A model generated the notes under the pieces. That model was not told the DNA's origin. It searched no databases and worked only from the letters and a program-made list of their open reading frames with translations. The position numbers and the translations under genes were made by a program. From the NCBI GenBank assembly GCA_963706875.1, contig CAVPNW010000023.1, positions 62,001-126,000 on the forward strand: a DNA stretch of 64,000 bases, read 5' to 3'. Origin of the DNA: Prado023 sp963706875. GTDB taxonomy: Bacteria; Actinomycetota; Actinomycetes; S36-B12; CAIYMF01. This document shows, piece after piece, positions 1-8,195 of the stretch (its first letter is position 1; every line of letters begins with the position of its first letter).

Positions 1-153
1 CCGGGGCTGGACCTGCCGACGACCGGCAACTACCTGAAGCTCACGGACCAGGCGGTGCGGCGATGCCAGCGGGCGCACGGGTTCGGCGACGATGCAGCTG
101 GGAAGTCCTTCGTGGGCAAGCGGCAGGCGGGGCACCTCGGGTTGGTGATCTGA
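1..153 (+). CDS. C-terminal end of an unidentified protein (partial)
   Basis: Frame 1 is open from the first base and ends at TGA 151-153, giving the last 50 residues of a protein whose start lies outside the window. The peptide is rich in Gly, Lys and Arg and ends in Gly-Leu-Val-Ile. I recognise no motif. A frame with normal actinobacterial third-position GC and a stop 43 nt before the next start supports a real gene, but the family cannot be told from this fragment. Confidence 0.45.
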   Translation, partial: PGLDLPTTGNYLKLTDQAVRRCQRAHGFGDDAAGKSFVGKRQAGHLGLVI

Positions 154-196
154 GCTCCGGGCGGCGACGCGCGTCTCAGGGCGCTACGTTTCGCCC

Positions 197-1333
197 GTGG
201 ACATGGGCGCCGCCGGACTGCTCGTCGCGGGATTCGTGGTCCTGGTCGCCGGTGGGGAGCTCCTGGTTCGTGGGGCCAGCGGCCTGGCGGAGGCGATGGG
301 GATGTCGCCCCTGGTCGTCGGGCTCACGGTCGTCGCCTTCGCCACCTCCGCGCCGGAGCTGGCGGTCACCCTGCAGGCGGTGCGCGACGGCAGCCCCGAC
401 CTGGCGGTGGGCAATGTGGTTGGCTCCAACATCGCCAACGTGCTGCTGGTCCTTGGGATCGCTGCGCTGATCGGTCCCCTGGCTGTCCGCTCCCAGTTGG
501 TGCGCGTCGATGTGCCGGTGCTGGTCGGCATGGGGGTGCTGCTCCTGCTGTTGAGCCTCGACGGGCTGCTCGATCGTGGGAATGGGGCGCTGCTCTTCGG
601 CTGCCTCGTGGGTTACGTGATCCTTGCGGTGCTGATGGGTCGGCGGGAATCGGCCCGATCCACGCCAGTGCCGCCGTCGGATGTCCCCCCTGATCCTGCC
701 CGCGGGACGATGCCCGATCGGGGTCGGGGGCGCCTGGTTGTCGATGTTGTGCTGCTGGCAGTCGGGGTGGCGCTGCTGGTGGTGGGTGCCGGGTGGCTGG
801 TCGAGGGGGCGACCCGGATCGCCGTCGAGCGGGGCATCCCGGAGATGGTGATCGGCCTGACCATCGTGGCCATCGGCACCTCCCTCCCCGAGTTGGCAAC
901 CACCGTGATCGCGGCCCTGCGCGGGCAGCGCGACCTTGCGGTGGGCAACGCGGTGGGCAGCAGCATCTTCAACATCGGGGCAGTCCTGGGGTTCAGCAGC
1001 CTGCTCGCCCCTGAGGGCGTCCCGGTGGCCCAGTCCGCGATCCGGGTCGACATCCCGATCATGATCGCGGTGTCGGTGGCGCTGCTCCCGGTGCTCTACA
1101 CCGGGTTCGAGATCCGCCGTTGGGAGGGTGCGCTCTTCCTGGGCCTGTACGTCGCCTACACGAGCTACCTGCTGCTCAACGCGACGGACCACGCGCGCCT
1201 GCCGGTCTACTCGGCTGTGATGCTGTGGTTCGTCCTGCCCATCGTCGCCATATCGTTGGGGGCGCTTGCCGGGTTCGACGCGGGCGTCAAGAAGGGTAGG
1301 TCCGAATCCCAAGGGGCTGTGCGCGGGCCATAG
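197..1333 (+). CDS. calcium/sodium antiporter of the CaCA (YrbG-like) family
   Basis: Predicted inner-membrane cation exchanger of 378 residues, the usual length for YrbG-like Ca2+/Na+ antiporters. Two inverted alpha-repeats are visible: TSAPEL near residues 50-55 followed by GNVVGSN at 72-78, and the second copy GTSLPEL followed by GNAVGSS at about 230-255. These carry the acidic and polar ion-binding residues of the family. About ten hydrophobic segments are split by a short polar loop near residue 165. Substrate is inferred from the family only. The GTG at 197 was chosen because TACGTT (185-190) sits exactly 6 nt upstream, the leaderless promoter pattern seen at many genes here; an ATG six bases downstream is possible. 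Confidence 0.9.
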   Translation: MDMGAAGLLVAGFVVLVAGGELLVRGASGLAEAMGMSPLVVGLTVVAFATSAPELAVTLQAVRDGSPDLAVGNVVGSNIANVLLVLGIAALIGPLAVRSQLVRVDVPVLVGMGVLLLLLSLDGLLDRGNGALLFGCLVGYVILAVLMGRRESARSTPVPPSDVPPDPARGTMPDRGRGRLVVDVVLLAVGVALLVVGAGWLVEGATRIAVERGIPEMVIGLTIVAIGTSLPELATTVIAALRGQRDLAVGNAVGSSIFNIGAVLGFSSLLAPEGVPVAQSAIRVDIPIMIAVSVALLPVLYTGFEIRRWEGALFLGLYVAYTSYLLLNATDHARLPVYSAVMLWFVLPIVAISLGALAGFDAGVKKGRSESQGAVRGP

Positions 1334-1403
1334 CGGCCCCCGGGAACGGCTGGGCCAGTCGTCCCGGTCGCCCCGAGGATGTCCCGGCCCACTTCGGGAA
1401 CGC

Positions 1404-1430
1404 GAGAAGCCCCACAGTGTGGGGCTTCTC
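1404..1430. terminator. hairpin terminator beside tRNA-Val(CAC)
   Basis: Perfect 13-bp inverted repeat (arms 1404-1416 and 1418-1430, so a tight loop in practice) of GAGAAGCCCCACA and its complement. It lies just past the 3' end of the minus-strand tRNA-Val and 70 bp after the antiporter stop, so it can end transcription from both sides. There is no strong T-tract. Confidence 0.7.
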
Positions 1431-1436
1431 CGGTGT

Positions 1437-1508
1437 GGGCGATACGGGGATCGAACCTGTGACCTCTCGCGTGTGAAGCGAGCGCTCTAACCGCTGAGCT
1501 AATCGCCC
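1437..1508 (-). tRNA. tRNA-Val(CAC)
   Basis: Read on the minus strand, acceptor arms GGGCGAT and ATCGCCC pair, the D-arm starts AGCTCAG, the anticodon stem CTCGC/GCGAG holds the loop TTCACAC (anticodon CAC, reading GUG), and the T-loop is TTCGATC. CCA is not encoded. A second valine tRNA (GAC) lies 3.4 kb away on the other strand. Confidence 0.96.
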
Positions 1509-1561
1509 GGTCCCAGAACTCTACCAACTCCCCCGGCAGCACCCAAAACGAGCGCACCCCC

Positions 1562-2119
1562 TCAGAAGAGGCCGGTGAACCAGGCCAGGAACGAGTCGAC
1601 CAGGGCCAGGATCGGCCCGAGGGTCAAGCCGTAGTTGGCCAGGTACCACACCAGCACGATCCCGATGAGGACCCCGCCGATGGCCGCCAGCGTGAGGTTT
1701 CGGCGGCGCTTGCGGGGGTCCAGCGCGGCGTCGGAGGCGCGCTTGGCCGCGTCCTTGACGGGGGTGAGCGCACGATTGGCCCAGCTGAACTCCGAGGCCA
1801 GCACTACCAGGCCGAGGATCACCGTGGCCCACCCGGGGCCGGGGATCACGAACATGATGACGCCCGCGACCACGAGCGTGAGGCCGAGGGCGAAGACCAT
1901 GACGCGCCAGGCCGTGTCGAGTCCGCGGTTGCGCCGCACTGCCTCCCGGAATCGGCGCAGTCGGACGGCGACACTCGGTGGGGCACTGGCCTCGATCTTG
2001 TGGAAGGCGGCTGTCGAGGCCTCCTTGATGTGACCTGCGAAGCTCTCGTCGTCGCTGGGCGTGCCCGAGTTGCCGACATTGGCCGGTTTCGGGTCGTCCT
2101 CGGACGGGATTCGTGACAC
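1562..2119 (-). CDS. PGPGW-motif transmembrane protein (TIGR02611-like)
   Basis: Predicted membrane protein of 185 residues. A charged N-terminal half is followed by two adjacent hydrophobic segments at about residues 73-110 that bracket the signature PGPGW, then a basic stretch (about 128-140) and two more hydrophobic segments at the C-terminus. The motif places it in the actinobacterial PGPGW family, which has no established function. GTG 2119 was chosen: TAACAT (2127-2132 on the complement) lies 7 nt upstream, consistent with a leaderless transcript. It is divergent from the SsgB-like gene. Confidence 0.8.
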   Translation of the reverse strand: MSRIPSEDDPKPANVGNSGTPSDDESFAGHIKEASTAAFHKIEASAPPSVAVRLRRFREAVRRNRGLDTAWRVMVFALGLTLVVAGVIMFVIPGPGWATVILGLVVLASEFSWANRALTPVKDAAKRASDAALDPRKRRRNLTLAAIGGVLIGIVLVWYLANYGLTLGPILALVDSFLAWFTGLF

Positions 2120-2202
2120 GACTCACATGTTAGTGGGGGTAGGTGACATCGGTTTCGGGTACGAAGGTGGTGTTATTGCCTTGACCTTGAGAGGTGAGCC
2201 AG

Positions 2203-2637
2203 ATGTCCCGCAGCATTCCGACCGCCGTGACAGCAGAACTGTCGCTGCGGATGGTGGTCGACTCCGACCGCACCATTGAGGTGCCCTGCGAGCTTGAGTA
2301 CCGCTCGGACGAGCCCTATGCCGTGCGGGCGACGTTCCGCACCGGGGCTGCCGACATCGAGTGGATGTTCGCCCGCGACCTGATCCTCGAAGGGCTCCAG
2401 CGACCCTCCGGCGAGGGTGACATCGTCATCTGGCCCGAGAACCACGGCGATACCCCGCTGGTCCTCATCGCCCTGAACTCCCCCACCGGCCAGGCTGTTC
2501 TCGAGTGCGACCGCGCCCACATCGAGCACTTCGTCCGGCGCACCTTCGACATCGTTGCCGTGGGCGAGGAGGGCACCAGCATCGACATCGATCGGTGCAT
2601 CGACCTGATCCTCGGTGAGGGTCTCAAGGAGGTCTGA
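2203..2637 (+). CDS. ssgB: SsgA-family sporulation/cell-division regulator (SsgB-like)
   Basis: 144-residue SsgA-like protein. Family hallmarks are visible: a N-terminal beta-rich part with PYAVRATF, the WMFARDL motif, the GLQRPSGEGDI segment and a Leu-rich end with the helix ILGEGLKEV. In Streptomyces SsgB helps position FtsZ for sporulation septa; such proteins are confined to actinobacteria, mostly morphologically complex ones, and SsgB is the most conserved member. ATG 2203 is preferred over GTG 2194 because GAGAGGTG (2191-2196 core) is a well-spaced ribosome binding site for it. It stands alone, so single-copy SsgB is the best guess, but other paralogues cannot be excluded. Confidence 0.85.
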   Translation: MSRSIPTAVTAELSLRMVVDSDRTIEVPCELEYRSDEPYAVRATFRTGAADIEWMFARDLILEGLQRPSGEGDIVIWPENHGDTPLVLIALNSPTGQAVLECDRAHIEHFVRRTFDIVAVGEEGTSIDIDRCIDLILGEGLKEV

Positions 2638-2670
2638 GCGGGCCGCTGCGCTGACGTTCCGTGCGGGCCG

Positions 2671-3540
2671 TCAGGCGTTCCACTGGGCCGCGGCGCGCGA
2701 GGCGAACACCTCGGCTGCCGCTGACGTGAGGGTCCCGTCGCCGGCCGCCCAGATGCGCTGGCCGTCCGCGTCGATCACCGCCTCGACCGGATGCACATCC
2801 CGCGTCGAGGAGGTGATGAAGATCTCCTCGACGCCGGCCACGTCGGCCAGCGGGATCGCGCGCTGCTCGATATCGATCCCCGCGTCGGCACACCACTCGA
2901 TGACCAGTGCCCGTGTGATCCCGGCCAGGCACCCGCTCGTCAGCGGAGCCGTCGTGATCCGTCCGTCGGCCACGACGAACACGTTGGAGCCAGTCCCCTC
3001 GCAGACCTCCCCCGCCAGGTTGCCCAGGAGCGCCTCCCCGGCACCCAGGGACTTCGCGTGGGCGAGGGCAAGGACGTTCTCGGCATAGGACGTGGACTTC
3101 AGACCCACCAGTGGGCTGCGCTCATTGCGCGGCCACGGGGACAGGGCGAGGGTCGTCGACGCTGGCCACCTCGACGCGGGTGCCGCGGCCACCACCAGCG
3201 TCGGGGAGCCGGTGTTGCGGTCGGACCCCAGCGGCCCGGGTCCTGAGGTCAACGTGACCCGCAGCCGCCCACCGTCGGCCAGCTCCGGGTTGGCAGCGCA
3301 GACTGCCAGCAGGGCATCCCGGACGTCGTCGGGATCGGGCATCGCCATTCCCATCCCGGCCGCGGAGCGCGACAGCCGGGCCACATGGCGGTCCATCGCG
3401 AAGGGCACGACACCGACGGAGGTGTCGGTCACGGTCTTGAGCGTCTCGAAGACGCCGTCTCCCACGGTGAAGCCGTGGTCCAGCACGGCCACCGCGGCCT
3501 TCTCCGCGGGCACGAGCCCACCTGCGACCCAGAACTTCAC
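2671..3540 (-). CDS. pabC: 4-amino-4-deoxychorismate lyase
   Basis: Fold-type IV PLP enzyme of 289 residues that would release pyruvate from aminodeoxychorismate to give p-aminobenzoate for folate. The PLP lysine is K148 in GLKSTSYAEN, and the EVCEGTGSNVF segment supplies the usual cofactor contacts; DHGFTVGDGVFET near residue 21-33 is also typical of the branched-chain aminotransferase/PabC superfamily. The GTG start overlaps the pabB stop by four bases (GTGA) and is preceded by AGGAGG, so translation is coupled. A D-amino acid or branched-chain aminotransferase is the main alternative, made unlikely by the pabB partner. Confidence 0.88.
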   Translation of the reverse strand: MKFWVAGGLVPAEKAAVAVLDHGFTVGDGVFETLKTVTDTSVGVVPFAMDRHVARLSRSAAGMGMAMPDPDDVRDALLAVCAANPELADGGRLRVTLTSGPGPLGSDRNTGSPTLVVAAAPASRWPASTTLALSPWPRNERSPLVGLKSTSYAENVLALAHAKSLGAGEALLGNLAGEVCEGTGSNVFVVADGRITTAPLTSGCLAGITRALVIEWCADAGIDIEQRAIPLADVAGVEEIFITSSTRDVHPVEAVIDADGQRIWAAGDGTLTSAAAEVFASRAAAQWNA

Positions 3541-4574
3541 GGCACCTCCTGATCGGCCGCGACCGCAAGCAGTCGCGCGGACTTCAACTGCGTCTCGCGC
3601 CATTCTGCCCCCGGATCGCTGTCCCAGGTGATGCCCGCGCCGGTGCCGAAGGCCAGAACGGACCCGGAGTCCGAATCCTCGCGCCAGAAGGTCCGGATCG
3701 CGACCGCGAGCTCAGCGGTCCGGGTGTCGGCATCGACCCAGCCGAACGCGCCGCAGTACGGACCCCGGGGACTTGGCTCCTGAGCGCGGATGATGTCCAG
3801 CGCGGCGAGCTTCGGGGCCCCGGTCACCGAGCCCGGTGGGAATGTCGCTGCCAGGATCTGTGGCCACGTGGTGCCCGGGCGCAGGTCCCCGGCCACGGTC
3901 GAGACCAGGTGAACGAGCCCGGGATGTGACTCGACCTCGAGCAACCGGGGCACCGTGACCGAACCCGTGGCGCACACGCGACCCAGATCGTTGCGGACCA
4001 GGTCCACGATCATGATGTTCTCAGCCTCGTCCTTGGACAGCAGGTCCGCTGCGTGCTGGCCCGTGCCCTTGATCGGCCGCGACGTCACGTGCTGACCGGA
4101 TCGGCGCAGGTAGAGCTCCGGTGACGCCGAGGCGATGTGGACCGAATGGTCGGGCAGCCGTAGCGCCCCGGCGTGCGGTGCGGGGTTCCGGCCGACGAGG
4201 CGCGCGTGCAACGCCACGATGTCGGACGCCGGCTGCATCGGCGTGCGCAGGACGCGGCAGATGTTGGCCTGGTAGACCTCGCCCCGGCTGATGTGCCCGC
4301 GGACGGCCTCGACGGCGGCGATGTAGCCGTCCTCCTCGAGCGAGGAGGTCCACGTGCCGAGGTCCGGACCCACCCACTCCCCAACCTCGTCGGCAGTCGG
4401 TGAGCGCTGCTCCCACGTGGCGAAGCGGGCCAGCGTTGCACGGCCCTCGAAGGAGATCGCGACCATCCATCGCCCGCCGCGGTCCAGGGCCGCCGCGTCC
4501 TGCGTCACCTCGACAAGGTCCGTGGCGGTCCATCGCCCGACCACCGCGATCGGGTCGTGGGGGGTCGTGGACAC
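3537..4574 (-). CDS. pabB: aminodeoxychorismate synthase component I
   Basis: 345-residue chorismate-binding enzyme that with a glutaminase (PabA, not in this window) makes aminodeoxychorismate. The diagnostic PIKGT motif (residues 167-171) has the lysine that marks PabB rather than anthranilate synthase (PIAGT). DLVRNDLGRV (191-200) and PPGSVTGAPK (246-255) are the conserved chorismate and metal-binding segments. The N-terminal domain is short, as in many actinobacterial PabB proteins. GTG 4574 has TAGTCT (4581-4586 on the complement) 6 nt upstream and no ribosome binding site, suggesting a leaderless pabBC transcript. Confidence 0.9.
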   Translation of the reverse strand: MSTTPHDPIAVVGRWTATDLVEVTQDAAALDRGGRWMVAISFEGRATLARFATWEQRSPTADEVGEWVGPDLGTWTSSLEEDGYIAAVEAVRGHISRGEVYQANICRVLRTPMQPASDIVALHARLVGRNPAPHAGALRLPDHSVHIASASPELYLRRSGQHVTSRPIKGTGQHAADLLSKDEAENIMIVDLVRNDLGRVCATGSVTVPRLLEVESHPGLVHLVSTVAGDLRPGTTWPQILAATFPPGSVTGAPKLAALDIIRAQEPSPRGPYCGAFGWVDADTRTAELAVAIRTFWREDSDSGSVLAFGTGAGITWDSDPGAEWRETQLKSARLLAVAADQEVP

Positions 4575-4684
4575 ACCGCGAGACTATGAGTCGTGCGGCC
4601 CCCCTGTCTGCCTGTGTGGTGGGCCACCGATTTTGGTCGGCGCTGCCGCGATGGGCTATCCTTCGGTGGTGCCCAACGGGCATT

Positions 4685-4757
4685 GCGGACGTAGCGCAGC
4701 TGGTAGCGCATCACCTTGCCAAGGTGAGGGTCGCGGGTTCGAATCCCGTCGTCCGCT
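4685..4757 (+). tRNA. tRNA-Gly(GCC)
   Basis: Acceptor arms GCGGACG and CGTCCGC pair; anticodon stem CACC/GGTG carries loop TTGCCAA (anticodon GCC); the T-loop is TTCGAAT. First of three tRNA genes in tandem; the Gly-Cys-Val order is common in actinobacteria. Confidence 0.96.
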
Positions 4758-4783
4758 CGCAAGGGGTCCGATCGAGGGCTCAC

Positions 4784-4854
4784 GGTGGCGTGGCCGAGAG
4801 GCGAGGCAACGGCCTGCAAAGCCGTGTACACGGGTTCAAATCCCGTCGCCACCT
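4784..4854 (+). tRNA. tRNA-Cys(GCA)
   Basis: Acceptor arms GGTGGCG and CGCCACC pair; the anticodon loop CTGCAAA gives anticodon GCA; T-loop TTCAAAT. It lies 26 nt after tRNA-Gly and 17 nt before tRNA-Val, probably one transcript. Confidence 0.95.
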
Positions 4855-4871
4855 CGTAAGATCAACAGTCT

Positions 4872-4947
4872 GGGCGATTGGCGCAGGGGCTAGCGCGCTT
4901 CCTTGACACGGAAGAGGTCACAGGTTCGATTCCTGTATCGCCCACCA
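4872..4947 (+). tRNA. tRNA-Val(GAC)
   Basis: Acceptor arms GGGCGAT and ATCGCCC pair; anticodon stem CTTCC/GGAAG holds loop TTGACAC (anticodon GAC, reading GUC/GUU); T-loop TTCGATT. The 3' CCA is encoded (4945-4947), unlike the other tRNAs here. Confidence 0.96.
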
Positions 4948-4961
4948 GAACGGCACAGGTC

Positions 4962-4982
4962 AGGGGCTGGTTTCCAGCCCCT
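4962..4982 (+). terminator. terminator of the tRNA cluster
   Basis: Nine-base-pair stem AGGGGCTGG (4962-4970) and CCAGCCCCT (4974-4982) with loop TTT, followed by a pyrimidine-rich stretch TCTGTGTGT. It sits 15 nt after the encoded CCA of tRNA-Val. Confidence 0.8.
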
Positions 4983-5050
4983 TCTGTGTGTCCGGGCCCG
5001 TTCGGGGGTCGAGCCTGCGCAGGCCCGTCGTGGGCTCGGGGATGGAACCC

Positions 5051-5839
5051 TCACACATCGACTGTGTAGTTCAGGGTCATGCGTCCTCCGTCGATGACGA
5101 CGATCTCGCCCGTCATGTAGCTCGCGGCATCGCTGGCGAGGAAGGCCACCACATCGGCCACCTCCGACGGCTCGCCGAAGCGCTTCATCGGGGTCCTGCT
5201 CATCACGCGCCGCCGGGCTGCCTCATCCACCAGCACTGAGGCGGCCGCCATCTCGGTGGCGATCGTCCCGGGTGCGACTGCGTTGACCCGCACGCCCTTG
5301 TCGGCCAGGCCGAGGGCGAACACCCGGGTGAGCTGGTTCATGCCGCCCTTGCTGATGTTGTAGCTGGCAATCGTCGGGATGGTGAACGTGCCGTTGACCG
5401 AGCTGAGGTTCACGACGCTCCCCGTGCCGGCGGCCACCATGTGTCGTGCGACCTCCTGGGTCATCAGGAAGGCGCCCTTGAGGTTGACCCGAAGGACCGC
5501 ATCGAAGTCCTCCTCCGTCACCTCGAGCAGGTCAGCGGGACGAGCGATGCCGGCGTTGTTCACGAGCACGTCGATGCGGCCGAACTCGGCGATGACGGCT
5601 GCGACCGTCGCGGTGATGTCGCGCCCCTCCCCCACGTCACAGTGCAGGAAGCGCCCACCGACCTCCTCGGAGACTGCGGCCCCGCGCACGTCGTCGACAT
5701 CGGCGACGACGACCGTTGCGCCCTCGCGGGCGAAGCGCCTGGCACATGCGGCCCCGATCCCCTGAGCAGCGCCGGTGATCAGGCACACCCGCCCCTCGAG
5801 GCCGAAGCGGATGTCTGGGTTGCCCACGGTGATGTCCAC
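5051..5839 (-). CDS. SDR-family NAD(P)-dependent oxidoreductase
   Basis: Classical short-chain dehydrogenase/reductase of 262 residues. The cofactor motif TGAAQGIG is at residues 22-29, NNAG at 94-97, the catalytic Ser near 147, and the Tyr160-x3-Lys164 pair in SYNISKGG. The Asp after the second beta-strand (VADVDD) suggests NAD(H) over NADP(H); substrate unknown. Three GTG codons are possible starts; 5839 was chosen because TACTGT (5847-5852 on the complement) lies 7 nt upstream, the leaderless pattern of this window. The neighbouring esterase ends 19 nt upstream. Confidence 0.85.
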   Translation of the reverse strand: MDITVGNPDIRFGLEGRVCLITGAAQGIGAACARRFAREGATVVVADVDDVRGAAVSEEVGGRFLHCDVGEGRDITATVAAVIAEFGRIDVLVNNAGIARPADLLEVTEEDFDAVLRVNLKGAFLMTQEVARHMVAAGTGSVVNLSSVNGTFTIPTIASYNISKGGMNQLTRVFALGLADKGVRVNAVAPGTIATEMAAASVLVDEAARRRVMSRTPMKRFGEPSEVADVVAFLASDAASYMTGEIVVIDGGRMTLNYTVDV

Positions 5840-5858
5840 CCGCTGCACAGTAGACCGA

Positions 5859-6785
5859 TCAGCCGGTGGAGCGCCCCGCGGCCAGCGCCTTGATCCATGC
5901 GATCGCAGGAGGACCTGCGACATCGGCCGAGTAGATCGTCTGGTGGGTCGCGCCCGGCACGACCTCGAGGCTGACGGGGACGCCGGCACGTGTCAACGCT
6001 GCCACGAACGCCTCTGACTGCTCCACCGGGACGTCAGCATCGGTGTCCCCGTGCAGGAGCAGGACCTGCAGGTCCTCCTGGGCGCCGCCGGCGTCGACCC
6101 GCCCGATCGGGTCGCCCTCGCGCCAGGCCTCGGATTTCTCCTGCGGCGTGCCCCCGAAGAAGTCGACGAGCCCGAACTCGAACGCGCTGACGTCGTACAC
6201 GCCGGCCACGCCGATGAGCCCGGAGATCCGGGGCGCGGGGTAGGGGCACTGCGCTTCCAGCCCAGCGCCCTGCAGGGCAGCGAGGGACGCCAGGTGAGCC
6301 CCCGCTGAGTGCCCGAGCGCGACCACCGGGCCGGGATCCACCCCAGCCGCACGCGCAGCCTCCGCGGCGAAGGCCGAGGCGCACACGACGTCCTGTACGG
6401 GGACCGGGAAGGCGACTCCATCCTCGCCCGCGCGGTAGGTGGCGCTGACGGCGACGAAACCGGCATCGGCCAGGCTGGCCGCCAGGGGGGCAAGGCCGGT
6501 GCGGTCCGCCGTCTGCCAACCCCCACCGGGGACCAGGAGCACGACCGCGGCGCCGTCGGTCCCCTGGTCGGCGTCGGGCAGGTACACATCGGCCTCAAGC
6601 CCGGGCAGGTACTCGCTCGTGGAGTCCGGTGCGCGGGTGGAGGCATCAGGCTCCGCGGCGCCCTGCCCCACCGGGGGCCGCGAGCATCCGGCGGCCAGCG
6701 CCAGGGCGGCCACCGCCAGCCCGGCAACGACCGGACGGATCAGTACCGCCGGGGGGCGGAACCGGATGCCTGCGATGCTCCTCAT
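5859..6785 (-). CDS. secreted lipoprotein alpha/beta-hydrolase (esterase/lipase family)
   Basis: 308 residues. The N-terminus has a signal peptide ending in a lipobox, LAAGC with Cys34, so it is probably anchored to the outer face of the membrane. The hydrolase domain shows an HGG-like oxyanion loop (PGGGW, 87-90), the nucleophile elbow GHSAG with Ser160, an Asp in LHGDTDADVP (about 249) and His281 in ATHQ. This arrangement resembles BD-FAE/carboxylesterase-type enzymes; the substrate is unknown. ATG 6785 follows a clear GGAGGTGAGG binding site. It lies 37 nt after arsM, but nothing in the protein suggests an arsenic role. Confidence 0.82.
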   Translation of the reverse strand: MRSIAGIRFRPPAVLIRPVVAGLAVAALALAAGCSRPPVGQGAAEPDASTRAPDSTSEYLPGLEADVYLPDADQGTDGAAVVLLVPGGGWQTADRTGLAPLAASLADAGFVAVSATYRAGEDGVAFPVPVQDVVCASAFAAEAARAAGVDPGPVVALGHSAGAHLASLAALQGAGLEAQCPYPAPRISGLIGVAGVYDVSAFEFGLVDFFGGTPQEKSEAWREGDPIGRVDAGGAQEDLQVLLLHGDTDADVPVEQSEAFVAALTRAGVPVSLEVVPGATHQTIYSADVAGPPAIAWIKALAAGRSTG

Positions 6786-6822
6786 GTCCGCCTCACCTCC
6801 GCGCGAGCCGCGCTCGACGCCC

Positions 6823-7654
6823 TCAGTCTGCCTCGGGCTTGCGGGCGCGGATGAACGCGGATGCGAAGGCCCCATCGGCGAGGTCTGCTGTGGCCTGCGT
6901 CGCCAGGGCCTCGCTGAGCACGGAGCGGGCGTCCTCGGCCGTGTAGACCCGGGTGGGCTCGATGCTCGCGTCCACGAAGCCGGCCTCCCCGAGCAGGTGG
7001 AGGAACTCCCGCTCCTCGAGTGCCCCGGCAAGGCACCCGGCCCAGGCCTCCATGGACTCGCGCACCCCCGCAGGCATGTCACCGCGCACGACGATGTCGG
7101 AGACGGCGAATCGCCCCCCGGGCTTCAGGACCCGGAACGCCTCGCGCAGCACCTGGCCCTTGTTGGCTGCCAGGTTGATGACGCAGTTGGAGATGATCAC
7201 GTCGATCGCGGAGTCGGGCAGGGGCACGTGCTCGATCGTGCCCTTGAGGAACTCGACGTTCGTGGCGCCGGACTGGGCCATGTTCCGGTTGGCCAGAACC
7301 AGCATCTCGTCAGTCATGTCCAGGCCGTAGGCCCTGCCGGTCGGTCCGACTCGTTGTGCCGACAGGAGGACGTCGATCCCACCACCCGAGCCCAGGTCCA
7401 GGACCACGTCCCCCGCCTTCAACTCGGCGAGCGCGGTCGGGTTCCCGCAGCCCAGGGAGGCCAGGACGGCATCACGCGGCAGGTCGGCCACCTGCTGGGG
7501 GTCGTACAGGTCGGCACTGATGGGATCAGCGGACTGCCCGCCGCAGCAGCCGTCGCCACAGCAGGACGCTGACTCCGGTGGTCGTGGCTCGGATGGCCGC
7601 GGCGGCGTAGTGGTCGCGGACGATCTGGTGGATCTCGTTGGTCTCGGTTGTCAT
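6823..7654 (-). CDS. arsM: arsenite S-adenosylmethionine methyltransferase, with an apparent frameshift near the N-terminus
   Basis: ArsM methylates trivalent arsenic with SAM. The main frame (open to 6823) holds the SAM-binding LDLGSGGGIDVL, the ArsM cysteines in SLGCGNP, ISNCVINL and WAGCLAG, and the Cys-rich SCCGDGCCGG segment encoded at about 7534-7563. No usable start precedes that segment in this frame. An ATG at 7654 with an AGGAGAG binding site opens a different frame whose peptide MTTETNEIHQIVRDHYAAAA is the expected ArsM N-terminus but stops at 7526. Joining them requires skipping one base within the GCCGCCGCGGCC tract (about 7595-7606). Either the gene is broken, the base is a sequence error, or the internal GTG 7491 is used, losing the N-terminal cysteines. 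Confidence 0.8.
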
Positions 7655-7734
7655 GGGACTCTCCTGGGGTTATGGATCGGGTCATGGGGTGGTCGGATCG
7701 AGCTCGCGGTCCGGCGGGTCGCGCCCGCCCGGAG

Positions 7735-8076
7735 TCAGGAGCCGCAGCAGGGTCCGGTGGTCCGGGTGGACGAAGCCTGCCCGAGCTCGGCGATCGCTGC
7801 GCTCGCGTGTGCCAGCCCCTGGGTGCTGATCGAGTAGTGCGCCCAGCGCCCGTCGCGCCGGACGTCGACCAGGCCGGCGTCGCGCAGGGCCTTGAGGTGG
7901 AACGAGAGCAGGGACTGCGCCATCCCGAGCACGTCCTGCAGGTCGCAGACGCACAGCTCCCCACCCCGCAGTGCCGTGAGGATCCTCAGCCGGCGCTCGT
8001 CGGACAGGGCGTGGAACAGTCGGGCATGCGTCGCAGGGTCCGGGGTCGTGGCTGGGGTGATCTCGAGGGTGCGCAT
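7735..8076 (-). CDS. arsR: ArsR-family arsenic-responsive repressor
   Basis: 113-residue winged-helix repressor. The metal-sensing ELCVCDL motif (Cys42, Cys44) lies in the DNA-recognition region as in classical ArsR, and the recognition helix reads QSLLSFHLKALRDAGL. An extra Cys pair near the end (Cys110-Cys111) could add a ligand. It precedes arsM by 80 nt in the same direction, so it probably controls an arsR-arsM transcript. ATG 8076 was chosen over ATG 8082 because TACATT (8084-8089 on the complement) is 7 nt upstream and both lie inside the inverted repeat at 8080-8105, giving an autoregulated leaderless promoter. Confidence 0.9.
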   Translation of the reverse strand: MRTLEITPATTPDPATHARLFHALSDERRLRILTALRGGELCVCDLQDVLGMAQSLLSFHLKALRDAGLVDVRRDGRWAHYSISTQGLAHASAAIAELGQASSTRTTGPCCGS

Positions 8077-8079
8077 GCA

Positions 8080-8105
8080 CATCAATGTAACAGGATCTAT
8101 TGATG
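8080..8105 (-). promoter_or_regulatory. ArsR operator overlapping the arsR promoter
   Basis: Inverted repeat CATCAA (8080-8085) and TTGATG (8100-8105) separated by 14 nt, the ATCAA/TTGAT pattern typical of ArsR/SmtB operators. It encloses the candidate -10 TACATT and overlaps the start of arsR, so bound repressor would block initiation. Confidence 0.65.
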
Positions 8106-8195
8106 CGTGCATTCCCCACTCAGGGGCCTGGTCGATCCCGCACTGCCGGACGACGGGTGCACGCGGCTCCTTGGCCACCTGCCGCGACGGGGCGT

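Noticed and set aside
2651..2676. A hairpin terminator between ssgB and pabC (CTGACG and CGTCAG arms).
   Set aside because: Only 6 bp with a 12-nt loop; not distinguishable from chance in this composition.
4685..4947. The tRNA cluster as an integration site for a mobile element.
   Set aside because: tRNAs are intact, and no integrase, att repeat or foreign-composition gene lies nearby.
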